Below the pieces are notes generated by a model. That model was not told where the DNA came from and made no database searches. It saw only the letters and a program-made list of their open reading frames with translations. A stretch of DNA of 64,000 nt, taken from an uncultured Pseudomonadota bacterium (GTDB lineage: Bacteria; Pseudomonadota; Gammaproteobacteria; Burkholderiales; Thiobacillaceae). Within the stretch, counting starts at the first letter, position 1, and each line of letters opens with the position of its first letter. The translations under genes and the position numbers were made by a program. Where the stretch lies: the NCBI GenBank assembly GCA_903835655.1, contig CAILNT010000074.1, positions 16,965 to 80,964 of the forward strand, written 5' to 3'. Below are positions 1 to 7,735 of the stretch, in pieces.

Positions 1-2
1 AA

Positions 3-1211
3 GGCGACGTTGGCAGCGGCAAGACCTTGATCGCGGCACTCACCGCCCTACCGGCTCTGGCTGCCGGCCATCAGGTCGCGGTGATGGCGCCGACCGAAAT
101 TCTGGCCGAACAGCTCTACCTGAAGTTTCATGAGTGGCTGCACCCTTTGGACATCGATGTCGCCTGGCTCACCGCGGCGCTCAAGGGCAAGGCGAAGAAG
201 GCCACCCTCCATGGCCTGGCCGATGGCAGCATACGGCTTGCGGTCGGCACCCATGCCCTGTTCCAGAACGAGGTCGCTTTCCACGGCCTGGCGTTGGTGA
301 TCGTCGACGAGCAACACCGCTTCGGCGTGGCGCAGCGTCTGGCGTTGCGCAGCAAAGGCGCGCAAATCGGGCACGCCTCCGGCGACTGGCAGCCTCACCT
401 CCTCATGATGTCCGCCACCCCGATTCCACGCAGTCTTGCGATGAGCTATTTCGCAGATCTGGACGTCTCGGTGATCGACGAACTGCCCCCGGGCCGCACC
501 CCCATCGTCACCCGCACGGTCTCTGCCCAGCGCCGCCCCGAGGTGGTCGCACGGCTGCGCGATTATTGCCTGGCGGGTGCCCAGGCCTATTGGGTCTGTC
601 CGCTGGTGGAAGAATCGGAAAAGCTCCAGTTGCGCGCGGCCGAGGAGAGCCATGCCGAGCTCGCCTTGCAACTGCCTGAGCTCAAGGTCGGCCTGATCCA
701 CGGGCGCATGAAGGCGGACGAAAAAGCCGCCGTGATGGGCGCTTTCAAGGCTGGGGAACTGCATCTGCTGGTGGCCACGACCGTGATCGAGGTCGGCGTC
801 GATGTGCCCAATGCCGCCCTCATGGTGATCGAACACGCCGAACGCTATGGGCTCGCGCAACTGCATCAGCTGCGCGGCCGCGTCGGGCGCGGCGCAAGGG
901 TATCCGCCTGCGTGCTGCTTTATGAAAATGCGCTTTCCGACACGGCCAGGCAGCGCCTGAAGATCATCCATGACCACAACGACGGCTTCGCCATCGCCCG
1001 CGCCGATCTCGCATTGCGCGGCCCAGGCGAATTCCTAGGCGCCAGGCAATCCGGCTTGCAGATGCTGCGCTTCGCCGACCCGCTCGCGGATGCCGACCTG
1101 CTGGAAGGGGCGCGCGCCGCAGCCCCCGGACTACTGGAACGGCACCCGGAAGGCGTGGAGCGCCATCTCGCGCGGTGGTTGCCGCGCGGACTCGATCTGT
1201 TCCGGGCATGA
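3..1211 (+). CDS. recG: ATP-dependent DNA helicase RecG, 3' part
   Basis: This is the C-terminal part of the RecG branch-migration helicase, which remodels stalled forks and Holliday junctions. The frame is open from the first base and starts inside the Walker A motif (GDVGSGKT). It continues through the DEQHRFG DEAD-like box, the SATPIPRSL motif, and the C-terminal helicase lobe with VATTVIEVGVDVPNA and QLRGRVGRG. The N-terminal wedge/OB domain lies left of the window, so about 400 residues of a normal ~680-residue protein are visible. The stop codon is intact. The identification rests on the RecG-specific motif series and is firm. Confidence 0.97.
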   Translation, partial: GDVGSGKTLIAALTALPALAAGHQVAVMAPTEILAEQLYLKFHEWLHPLDIDVAWLTAALKGKAKKATLHGLADGSIRLAVGTHALFQNEVAFHGLALVIVDEQHRFGVAQRLALRSKGAQIGHASGDWQPHLLMMSATPIPRSLAMSYFADLDVSVIDELPPGRTPIVTRTVSAQRRPEVVARLRDYCLAGAQAYWVCPLVEESEKLQLRAAEESHAELALQLPELKVGLIHGRMKADEKAAVMGAFKAGELHLLVATTVIEVGVDVPNAALMVIEHAERYGLAQLHQLRGRVGRGARVSACVLLYENALSDTARQRLKIIHDHNDGFAIARADLALRGPGEFLGARQSGLQMLRFADPLADADLLEGARAAAPGLLERHPEGVERHLARWLPRGLDLFRA

Positions 1212-1274
1212 CGAGTACATAATAAATCGGGGCGCTATACAATCCCGCGCCCGCACTTTCCCTGGAGATGATGC

Positions 1275-1829
1275 ATGCACTGGCTCACCCAACCCTGGCC
1301 CTGGTATGTGGCGGGGCCGTTGATCGGCTTGATGGTGCCGATGATGCTGTTCATCGGCAACCGTTCCTTCGGCATCTCCAACAATCTGCGGCATCTGTGC
1401 GCCATCACCCAGCCGCAGACGGTGGATATCGACTTCTTTCGCTACAACTGGCGGGAGCACACCTGGAGCCTGGTCTTCGTCATCGGCACCGGCCTGGGCG
1501 GTTATCTTGCCGGTGTCCTGTTCGCCAACCCGCTTCCGGTGGAATTGAGCCCGGCCGCGCTCGCCATGCTCTCGTCCTGGGGATTTACCCATCCCGGCCT
1601 CGACCTCGTACCGGATGAGTTGTTCCACACCAGCGTGCGCAACTTCACCTATCTGTTTGCCTGCGGCGTGCTGGTCGGCTTCGGCACCCGCTATGCCGGC
1701 GGCTGCACTTCCGGCCACGCCATCACCGGCTTGTCCACCTTGCAGTTGCCCTCGCTCTATGCTGTCATCGGCATCTTCAGCGGTGGCCTCATTTCCTCCT
1801 GGTTCCTGGTTCCCTGGATGCTGCTATGA
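1275..1829 (+). CDS. YeeE/YedE family membrane protein, first half
   Basis: This 184-residue inner-membrane protein has about four hydrophobic segments and belongs to the YeeE/YedE (sulfur transport) family. Family members take up thiosulfate or related sulfur compounds. The family cysteine motif is visible near residue 142 ([11 protein letters not shown]). It is followed immediately, with a 4-base ATGA overlap, by a second half-size partner, the common split arrangement of this family. The substrate cannot be fixed from sequence; a sulfur species is the family-based inference. ATG start. Confidence 0.85.
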   Translation: MHWLTQPWPWYVAGPLIGLMVPMMLFIGNRSFGISNNLRHLCAITQPQTVDIDFFRYNWREHTWSLVFVIGTGLGGYLAGVLFANPLPVELSPAALAMLSSWGFTHPGLDLVPDELFHTSVRNFTYLFACGVLVGFGTRYAGGCTSGHAITGLSTLQLPSLYAVIGIFSGGLISSWFLVPWMLL

Positions 1830-2257
1830 CCCGCTACGTTCCCTATCTCTTGATCGGACTGCTGTTCGGTTTCACCCTGATCAAATCGGAGGCGGCGTCC
1901 TGGTATCGCATCCAGGAAATGTTTCATTTCCAGAGCTTCCACATGTATGGCATCCTGTTCTCGGCCATCGCCACCGGCATGGTCAGCATCCAGATCATCA
2001 AGTTGCTGGGAAACCGCAAGACCTTGGGCCACGCCATGGACGGCCAGGCAATCGATATCCCGGAAAAGGCGCCTGGAAAGAAAAGCTACCTCATCGGCGG
2101 CCTGGTCTTCGGCTTCGGCTGGGGGCTGATCGGACTCTGCCCCGGCCCCATGTTCGCCCTGGCAGGCACCGGTTCGCTGGGCGCGCTGATCGTCCTGGCC
2201 GGTGCCTTGCATGGAACCTGGCTGTACGGTGCATTGAAGCAGCACCTGCCCCATTAG
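1826..2257 (+). CDS. YeeE/YedE family membrane protein, second half (DUF6691-like)
   Basis: This 143-residue membrane protein has about four hydrophobic segments and is translationally coupled to the preceding gene (ATGA overlap). The GFGWGLIGLCPGPM stretch near residues 95-108 holds the second conserved cysteine of split YeeE/YedE transporters. The two proteins together should make the full transporter with one cysteine motif from each half. Family membership is clear; transport of thiosulfate or another sulfur compound is inferred from the family. Confidence 0.82.
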   Translation: MTRYVPYLLIGLLFGFTLIKSEAASWYRIQEMFHFQSFHMYGILFSAIATGMVSIQIIKLLGNRKTLGHAMDGQAIDIPEKAPGKKSYLIGGLVFGFGWGLIGLCPGPMFALAGTGSLGALIVLAGALHGTWLYGALKQHLPH

Positions 2258-2287
2258 TATTTTCATCCTGGGCATCAAAGTGTTTTT

Positions 2288-2316
2288 TTGACAGCCATAA
2301 AGGCGCGGACTACCCT
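2288..2316 (+). promoter_or_regulatory. Candidate sigma-70 promoter for the small secreted protein
   Basis: A perfect -35 TTGACA (2288-2293) is followed by a 17-base spacer and a weak -10 TACCCT (2311-2316). It lies about 40 bases before the start codon of the next gene, after the end of the YeeE/YedE pair. The -10 matches the consensus at only three of six positions, so this is a candidate. Confidence 0.4.
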
Positions 2317-2358
2317 TCGCGCCGGCTGATATCGCCCAAACCATATTAAGGAGACACC

Positions 2359-2862
2359 ATGCGTCTGATCACCCTGGCACTCGCCGCTGCCGCCCTGACT
2401 TCCCAAGCCGCTCTAGCCGCCCCCCTGATGTCCTCGGAATGGGCAAAACAGGCTTGCACCTACTGGAACACCAATTCCGCGCTCACCACCGAACTGGCGG
2501 AACACTGGGCCACGAACGACAAGGGTCGCGGCTACAAGATCATCCACATGTACCGCACGGAGTGTGGCGAAAACAGCAAGGTGGAAATGACCATCTCCAC
2601 CAAGGGCGGCAAGACCACCTGCGCCTATGCCGGCCCGGTCCAGCATGCGGCGCTGGATTTCGACGTCGACTACAAGATGCACGCCGATACCAAGCGCTGG
2701 CGTGAGATGGGTGCGGGCGAATACGGCCCGATGCGCGCCATGATGTTCAGCCGCCTCAAGTTCGAAGGCCCCAAGGGTGAGGCCATGAAGGTCATGGGCC
2801 CGTTCGAGCAGTTTCTGCTGATCCCCGGCAAGGTGGCCGGCGACGACGCCTGCCCGAAGTAA
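2359..2862 (+). CDS. Secreted protein of unknown function
   Basis: This 167-residue protein has a clear Sec signal peptide ending near residue 21 (...SQAALAAP). A strong AAGGAG ribosome-binding site lies 8 bases before the ATG. The mature part has four cysteines (ACTYW, TECGE, TTCAY, DDACPK), consistent with two disulfides in the periplasm. I do not recognise the family. A candidate promoter lies just upstream and a GC hairpin just downstream, so it is probably a single-gene unit. Confidence 0.75.
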   Translation: MRLITLALAAAALTSQAALAAPLMSSEWAKQACTYWNTNSALTTELAEHWATNDKGRGYKIIHMYRTECGENSKVEMTISTKGGKTTCAYAGPVQHAALDFDVDYKMHADTKRWREMGAGEYGPMRAMMFSRLKFEGPKGEAMKVMGPFEQFLLIPGKVAGDDACPK

Positions 2863-2873
2863 GCCTCAGGAAA

Positions 2874-2890
2874 GCCCGCGATTCGCGGGC
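2874..2890. terminator. GC-rich hairpin between convergent genes
   Basis: A perfect 7-bp inverted repeat (GCCCGCG/CGCGGGC) with a 3-base loop lies between the stop codons of two converging genes. There is no U-tract on either side, so a bidirectional terminator role is only suggested. Confidence 0.4.
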
Positions 2891-2915
2891 GTCGATTCGG
2901 AGACCCGGCGGGCGG

Positions 2916-3746
2916 CTAGAACTTCAGCGCGCCCGTCAGCGATTCGATCTCTTCGGCGGATTCCGCCAGCATGCTGGCCAGGGCATCCTCGCCAATGACC
3001 ATGTCGAAGCCTGACGACTTGTCCTTGCCTTGCTCGGGTCCGAGGGGGTGCAGTGGCGAGCCCACGGGGGCCAACTCCTTCGCAAGCAGCAGGGTGTCCC
3101 CGAAAGTTGCCGGCGGGATGGCGAGGTAGCCAGCCCAGTAGGTTTCGATCGCGTTTTGCACCACCTCGGGCACATACAGTACCTTGAGAACGGCGCGCCC
3201 TACCAGAGCCTCGCCGGCCTCCATCCACTCGCCCGGACCGCCATCGAGTAAACCCGGGAAATCCTTGAGGCGCGACAACAGATAGAAGCCGCCGACCTCA
3301 TGGATGATGCCGACGAACATGGCCGTCTCGGGGTCCACCCGCGTGAAGCGCCGCGCGATCACGTGGGAGAGGGAGGCGACATGCGCGGTGTGTTCCCACA
3401 ATTGCGCGGCGGCATCCTGATGCGATGGCGAACTGCCCGCCAGTTGACGCGTGACCAGTGCCGTCGCGAGTGTGCGCACGGTGCGAAAGCCCAGACGCAT
3501 GACCGAGGTGCGCACATCGGTGATCTCGCGGCCGGAACGGTTGTAAGCCGCGGCATTCGCCATCGCCACGACGCGCGCGGCGAGCAAGGGTTCGGCCTGC
3601 ACCAACTTCGCCGCGGTCTCCAGCTGACACGCCGGGTCGTCGAGCGCCCGCAGCACCTTCAAGGCCACACCGGCGCCAGTCGAAAAAGCCAACTCGCCTC
3701 TCGCGACGTCGGCGGAAATGGATCTAAAACACTCGAGTTTGTCCAT
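2916..3746 (-). CDS. HDOD domain protein
   Basis: This 276-residue protein has an HDOD domain, the HD-related output domain common in beta- and gammaproteobacterial signalling proteins. Visible features are the LVQAEPLLAARVVAMANAA start, the VMRLGFRTVRTLATAL helix and FVGIIHEVGGFYLL, where a catalytic HD would sit in true HD hydrolases. The expected HD pair is HE here, as is typical for non-catalytic HDOD proteins. There is no attached receiver, GGDEF or EAL domain. It is monocistronic and its signalling partner is not visible. Confidence 0.8.
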   Translation of the reverse strand: MDKLECFRSISADVARGELAFSTGAGVALKVLRALDDPACQLETAAKLVQAEPLLAARVVAMANAAAYNRSGREITDVRTSVMRLGFRTVRTLATALVTRQLAGSSPSHQDAAAQLWEHTAHVASLSHVIARRFTRVDPETAMFVGIIHEVGGFYLLSRLKDFPGLLDGGPGEWMEAGEALVGRAVLKVLYVPEVVQNAIETYWAGYLAIPPATFGDTLLLAKELAPVGSPLHPLGPEQGKDKSSGFDMVIGEDALASMLAESAEEIESLTGALKF

Positions 3747-3856
3747 ATCCGAATCATACCTGCAGCCGCGGGTATGTCACGGAACGGATGCACCTTGCTT
3801 TCGCGGACCGAACTCACCGGCGTCGGCCAGGACGGTGAGCGCTTGCAGTGCCAAAT

Positions 3857-3875
3857 AGGAATGGTTATCATTATG
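3857..3875. promoter_or_regulatory. Fur-box-like operator
   Basis: The 19-base site 3857-3875 matches the classical Fur box at 13 of 19 positions by eye, with the right half almost perfect (TATCATTAT). It lies about 70 bases upstream of the porin start codon. It suggests that the porin/FMN-binding/PepSY genes are repressed by iron through Fur. No binding data can be inferred from sequence alone. Confidence 0.5.
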
Positions 3876-3945
3876 AAAAATGATCACCGCCACGACGCCT
3901 TCCCCATCTCGGGTTCGGTGCAGACCGATCACATCCTGGAAAGCC

Positions 3946-5250
3946 ATGCAACGAACGAAACTCTCCCTCCTGCTCGCGGCTCTGTTGGCCGCACCTTGTT
4001 CCCATGCCGATGACGCGGAACTACGCGCCCGCATTGACCGGCTCGAAGCGGAAGTTCAGGCGCTGACGGCCGCGTTGAAGCAGGTCGACGCGAAAGCCGA
4101 GGCCATCGCCAACCAGCAGGAAGCCCGCGCGTCAGCGAGTGACAAAACGGTGGCCGAGGCGGCCGGCCCGGCGTTTGGCAGCACCACGATCTACGGCTAT
4201 GGCGAGCTCAACTACAGCCATCCGCGCGCTTCCAGCCAGACCCAGGCGGATTTGCGGCGCGCGGTGTTCGGCTTCGGTCATCGTTTCGACGACGACACCC
4301 GCTTCATGTCCGAATTCGAGTTCGAGCATGCGGTGGCTTCGGCCAGCGACCGGGGTGAGGCAGAGGTCGAGCAGTTCTACATCGATCATCGCCTGACCCA
4401 GAACACCGACCTCAAGGCCGGCCTGTTTCTGATCCCCGCCGGTCTGCTCAACGAATCGCACGAACCAACGCATTATTACGGCGTGGAGCGAAATTTCGTC
4501 GAGACCGCGATCATTCCCAGTACCTGGCGCGAGGGCGGTGTCGGCCTCCACGGTTCGAGCGATTTCGGTCTGGCCTGGGACACGGGTGTGACCACGGGTT
4601 TCAATCTGGCGAAGTGGGATCCATCCAACACCAGCGAGTGCCAGGGCTCACCGCTGGGCTGCGTGCACCAGGAGATGCAACTGGCCAATGCCAGGGATCT
4701 CTCCGTCTACGGCGCCCTAAACTGGCGCGGCACACCCGGCCTGGTCGTCGGCGCCAGCCTGTTCACGGGAGGCGCGGGTCAGGGAGGACTGGTAGGGCAA
4801 CAAGCCGCGGCACCCGTCCCCGTCGCGGGCGATCGCGTCACGCTCTGGGATGCGCATGCGCGCTGGACGCCGGACCGTTGGGATGTATCTGCGCTCTACG
4901 CCCGCGGATCGATTTCCGGCACGGAAACATACAACCAGACGCTGGTCCACGACTCCACGCCCATCCCCAGTGAATTCTTCGGCTGGTACACGCAAGCGGC
5001 CTATCGTCTTTGGGAATCGGGCAGACGCTCGCTGTCGCCCTTCGTCCGCTACGAACGTTACAATACCGCGAGCGCTTACGCGGTTCTGCCCGCGACGCTC
5101 ACCCCCAGCGCGCACCCGACCGAATCGGTCGCCAGTGTCGGCTTCAATTACCAGCTCAATCCCGATGTCGTTTTCAAAGCCGATTACCAGACTTTCCAAG
5201 TTGACCCTACACGCAACCGCTTCGACCTCGGACTGGGTCTTACCTACTAG
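3946..5250 (+). CDS. Outer-membrane porin, OprO/OprP-like
   Basis: This 434-residue protein is counted from the ATG at 3946, which gives a proper signal peptide (MQRTKLSLLLAALLAAPCSHAD) after a GGAAAG ribosome-binding site. Residues 25-55 form a short heptad-like coiled coil (RARIDRLEAEVQALTAALK), as in many trimeric porins. The rest alternates beta strands, ends in LGLGLTY with the terminal aromatic expected for BAM recognition, and resembles phosphate-selective porin O/P-type barrels. A Fur-box-like site lies upstream and the next two genes are redox proteins. The substrate is unknown; iron-linked uptake is an inference. Confidence 0.8.
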   Translation: MQRTKLSLLLAALLAAPCSHADDAELRARIDRLEAEVQALTAALKQVDAKAEAIANQQEARASASDKTVAEAAGPAFGSTTIYGYGELNYSHPRASSQTQADLRRAVFGFGHRFDDDTRFMSEFEFEHAVASASDRGEAEVEQFYIDHRLTQNTDLKAGLFLIPAGLLNESHEPTHYYGVERNFVETAIIPSTWREGGVGLHGSSDFGLAWDTGVTTGFNLAKWDPSNTSECQGSPLGCVHQEMQLANARDLSVYGALNWRGTPGLVVGASLFTGGAGQGGLVGQQAAAPVPVAGDRVTLWDAHARWTPDRWDVSALYARGSISGTETYNQTLVHDSTPIPSEFFGWYTQAAYRLWESGRRSLSPFVRYERYNTASAYAVLPATLTPSAHPTESVASVGFNYQLNPDVVFKADYQTFQVDPTRNRFDLGLGLTY

Positions 5251-5254
5251 CCTC

Positions 5255-5737
5255 ATGCTGGCCGCGCTCCTGACTTGCTGCGCTGCGTCCGCCGACTCGG
5301 TCTACCAATCGCGCGATGACTTCCTGCGCGAGGTGTTCGGCGCGCCGCCGCCGCCGCAGGTGCTCTGGGTCGACAGCAGCGTCCAGGGCGCACTCAAGGC
5401 TGCGCTCGGCCACCCTTACGGCCAGGCGCGTGTGCGCTACTGGCGGAAGGACGGCAAGACAGCCTGGATACTCGATGAGCTCGGCAAGGAATATCCGATC
5501 ACCGCCGCTTTCGTGCTGGGAAAAGGCGCGATCGACAGCGCTCGCGTGCTGGTCTACCGGGAAACTCGTGGCATGGAAGTGCGCTATCCCAGCTTCCTGC
5601 GGCAGTATTCTGGCGCCCGTCTACAGAACGGCCGGCTCGACAGGCCGATCGACGGCATTTCCGGCGCCACGCTCTCGGTGCAAGCCATGGACAGGATGGC
5701 GCGCGCCGCCCTCGTGCTCGACGGGCACGCGCCATGA
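5255..5737 (+). CDS. FMN-binding domain protein, exported
   Basis: This protein of about 160 residues has an FMN-binding domain of the NqrC/RnfG type. The ISGATLS motif near residue 138 contains the threonine that carries covalently bound FMN in this family. The ATG at 5255, five bases after the porin stop, gives a short hydrophobic leader (MLAALLTCCAASAD); a start inside the porin end is possible because this leader lacks basic residues. It overlaps the next gene by 4 bases (ATGA). It probably moves electrons in the periplasm together with the PepSY membrane protein. Confidence 0.8.
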   Translation: MLAALLTCCAASADSVYQSRDDFLREVFGAPPPPQVLWVDSSVQGALKAALGHPYGQARVRYWRKDGKTAWILDELGKEYPITAAFVLGKGAIDSARVLVYRETRGMEVRYPSFLRQYSGARLQNGRLDRPIDGISGATLSVQAMDRMARAALVLDGHAP

Positions 5738-6492
5738 ACCCAGACAAACACACCCGGCGCCGGATCGGCGTCGTCCTGCATCGCTGGCACCGCAGGCTGG
5801 GCGTGGCGGCCGGACTGTTCCTGCTCTGGCTGGCGGGCAGCGGCATCGTCCTCAACCACAGCGCCCAGCTGGGACTGGACCGCTCGACGGTCAGCGCGCA
5901 GTGGATCACCCAACTATACGGCCTGCATGCAGCCATCCCGGAGCGGGGGTTTCTCGCGGCCCGCCACTGGCTGGTCGGCAACGAGGTGCAAACCGTGCTC
6001 GATGGACGTCCGCTAGAAACCGTGCTGCCCGGAGCACTCGGACTGGTCGCCAGCGGCGACCTGCTGTTCGCGGCCAATGCCAGCACGCTCGCCCTGTTCG
6101 ACGCCCAGGGGCGACTCGTGGAGTCGCTACGCGACACGGACCTGCCGATCGCGGCCATCCGTCGCATCGGTCAAGGCTGTGACGCGGTGGTGATCGCGAA
6201 CGAACAGGATCACCGCTTTGCCAGCCGTGACGGCCTCACCTGGGCGCCCTGCGCCGATGCGGCCGTCTGGAGCACGAGCGTGGCGCTGCCCGTCGCCATG
6301 CAGATGCGTGCGACGACCTTGCTGCGCCCGCGACTACCGACTGAACGCGTGCTGCTGGATGCGCACAGCGGTCATATCCTCGGACGCTATGGCCCGTTTC
6401 TGGTGGATACGGCCGGTGTGCTGTTCATCCTGATCGCCTTGAGCGGCCTGTGGATGTTTCTGCGCCACCACTCGCGCCGTGGCCACCCGTGA
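5734..6492 (+). CDS. PepSY-associated transmembrane protein
   Basis: This 252-residue membrane protein has an N-terminal segment (HRWHRRLGVAAGLFLLWLAGSGIVLNH) and a C-terminal segment (GVLFILIALSGLWMFLRHH), the pattern of PepSY_TM proteins. Between them is a large periplasmic loop. Relatives occur with iron uptake and flavin or haem reductases. Histidines in the helices (HRWHR, NH, RHH) could ligate haem. It is translationally coupled to the FMN-binding gene, which supports a joint electron-transfer role. Confidence 0.75.
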   Translation: MNPDKHTRRRIGVVLHRWHRRLGVAAGLFLLWLAGSGIVLNHSAQLGLDRSTVSAQWITQLYGLHAAIPERGFLAARHWLVGNEVQTVLDGRPLETVLPGALGLVASGDLLFAANASTLALFDAQGRLVESLRDTDLPIAAIRRIGQGCDAVVIANEQDHRFASRDGLTWAPCADAAVWSTSVALPVAMQMRATTLLRPRLPTERVLLDAHSGHILGRYGPFLVDTAGVLFILIALSGLWMFLRHHSRRGHP

Positions 6493-6520
6493 TTTTCGCG
6501 CGGCCCACGGTCCGCGTCGC

Positions 6521-6850
6521 TCAGGCCGCCACAAACCTGATGCTTAGCGAGCCATCCCCGAGGTGCAGCAGGCGGTCGATGTTGGGGTGTTTTCCCGGAT
6601 GTTGGCGCGCATCCTGGGCGTGTTCGGCGTACAGGCGCAGACCCTCTTCCGCGGCCTTCCGGTCTATGCCACCGTAACATTGCGCCAGCCGGGCGTAGAC
6701 GCGCACCGAAGCTGCGCTGCCGGGTCGGTTCTCGATGGTCGCCACGACGCGCTCCCCGTCCAGCAATTCGATCGCGGCGATGGCGTCGACGGCCGGCAAC
6801 CCGGCCAGGTTGGTGGCAAAGTCAGCGTCAGAGTCGGCGGCGAAACTCAT
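6521..6850 (-). CDS. DUF2322-like small protein
   Basis: This 109-residue soluble protein contains AAIELLDGERVVATIENRPGS, YGGID and HPGKHPNIDRLL, which resemble the uncharacterised DUF2322 family as I remember it. The start codon overlaps the stop of coq7 (TGATG), so the two are translationally coupled. No function is known. The domain assignment is from memory and less certain than the gene call. Confidence 0.7.
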   Translation of the reverse strand: MSFAADSDADFATNLAGLPAVDAIAAIELLDGERVVATIENRPGSAASVRVYARLAQCYGGIDRKAAEEGLRLYAEHAQDARQHPGKHPNIDRLLHLGDGSLSIRFVAA

Positions 6851-7473
6851 CAGATTCGATACGCCGCTTGCGTGAGAAGCTTCGAGGTGAACTGCATGGC
6901 GCCGCGCACCGGCGCTGGCAGCGGCGCGCCACCCAGGGCGATGGCGGTATCCGCGTGTTTCGCCTCGTCGATCTTCATTTGTGCGACGATGGCGCGGCTC
7001 TTGGCGTCCTGTTCTGGCAGCGTATCCAGGTGGCTATCCAGGTGGCCCTCTACCTGGCGCTCGGTCTCTGCCAGGAAGCCCAGGTTCCACTTGTCGCCCA
7101 GTGCCCCGGCGAAGGCGCCCAGGGCGAACGAACCCACGTACCAAAGTGGGTTGAGCACGCTCTTGTGGCTGCCCAGTTCTTCCAGTCGCTTCTCGCACCA
7201 GGCCAGGTGTTCGGTTTCCTCGTCGGCCGCCAGCAGCAGCGCACGCTGCGCTTCCGGGTTGCGCGCGGTGAGCGCCTGCCCGGCATAGAGCGCCTGCGCG
7301 CACACTTCGCCGCTGTGGTTGATACGCATGAGACCTGCGGCATGGCGCTTCTCGGCCGCACTCAACTCAGCCTCGGCCACGCCGGTGTCTGGGTATGTGC
7401 GCCGCGACCCGGCCCTGGCAAAGACCGTGCGCAAGGCACGGTCGAACTGGAGGATGAAAGCATCGGGTAGCAT
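6850..7473 (-). CDS. coq7: Coq7-type 3-demethoxyubiquinol 3-hydroxylase
   Basis: This 207-residue di-iron carboxylate protein hydroxylates demethoxyubiquinol in ubiquinone synthesis. It is used in many betaproteobacteria in place of the flavoprotein UbiF. Both ferritin-like halves are visible: [18 protein letters not shown] with EETEHLAWC, then [12 protein letters not shown] with [11 protein letters not shown]. The glutamates and histidines expected as iron ligands are present. Two long helices act as membrane anchors ([19 protein letters not shown]). It is followed by the coupled DUF2322-like gene. Confidence 0.93.
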   Translation of the reverse strand: MLPDAFILQFDRALRTVFARAGSRRTYPDTGVAEAELSAAEKRHAAGLMRINHSGEVCAQALYAGQALTARNPEAQRALLLAADEETEHLAWCEKRLEELGSHKSVLNPLWYVGSFALGAFAGALGDKWNLGFLAETERQVEGHLDSHLDTLPEQDAKSRAIVAQMKIDEAKHADTAIALGGAPLPAPVRGAMQFTSKLLTQAAYRI

Positions 7474-7735
7474 GGTCGCGATTCCAACAGGATATAGATC
7501 GGACGATTATCCCCGATTAGTCGCCCCCATCGCGTCCGGCCGGGTGAAATTCAGGGCGGCCCAGGATCGTTGTAATCGGATGCCGTCGCGATTCCCGGTC
7601 TCGTGCATCCAACCGGAGCGAAGCCACGCGCGACTACCTGAGGAATCAAGGTTAAAGGAATCAGACCTTGCTGCCGATAAGGCGAGAACTACACCGGGCT
7701 TCCCATACCCTGACCACAACCGATTGAGGAGTGAG

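Noticed and set aside
48..977. Long antisense reading frame opposite recG
   Set aside because: It is a high-GC shadow of recG with no start signal or family features; the same is true for the long minus-strand frames at 8387-9589 and 9692-10558.
7319..7735. Longer N-terminus of the histidine kinase
   Set aside because: It would overlap coq7 antisense and has no ribosome-binding site; GTG 7736 has GAGGAG in place.
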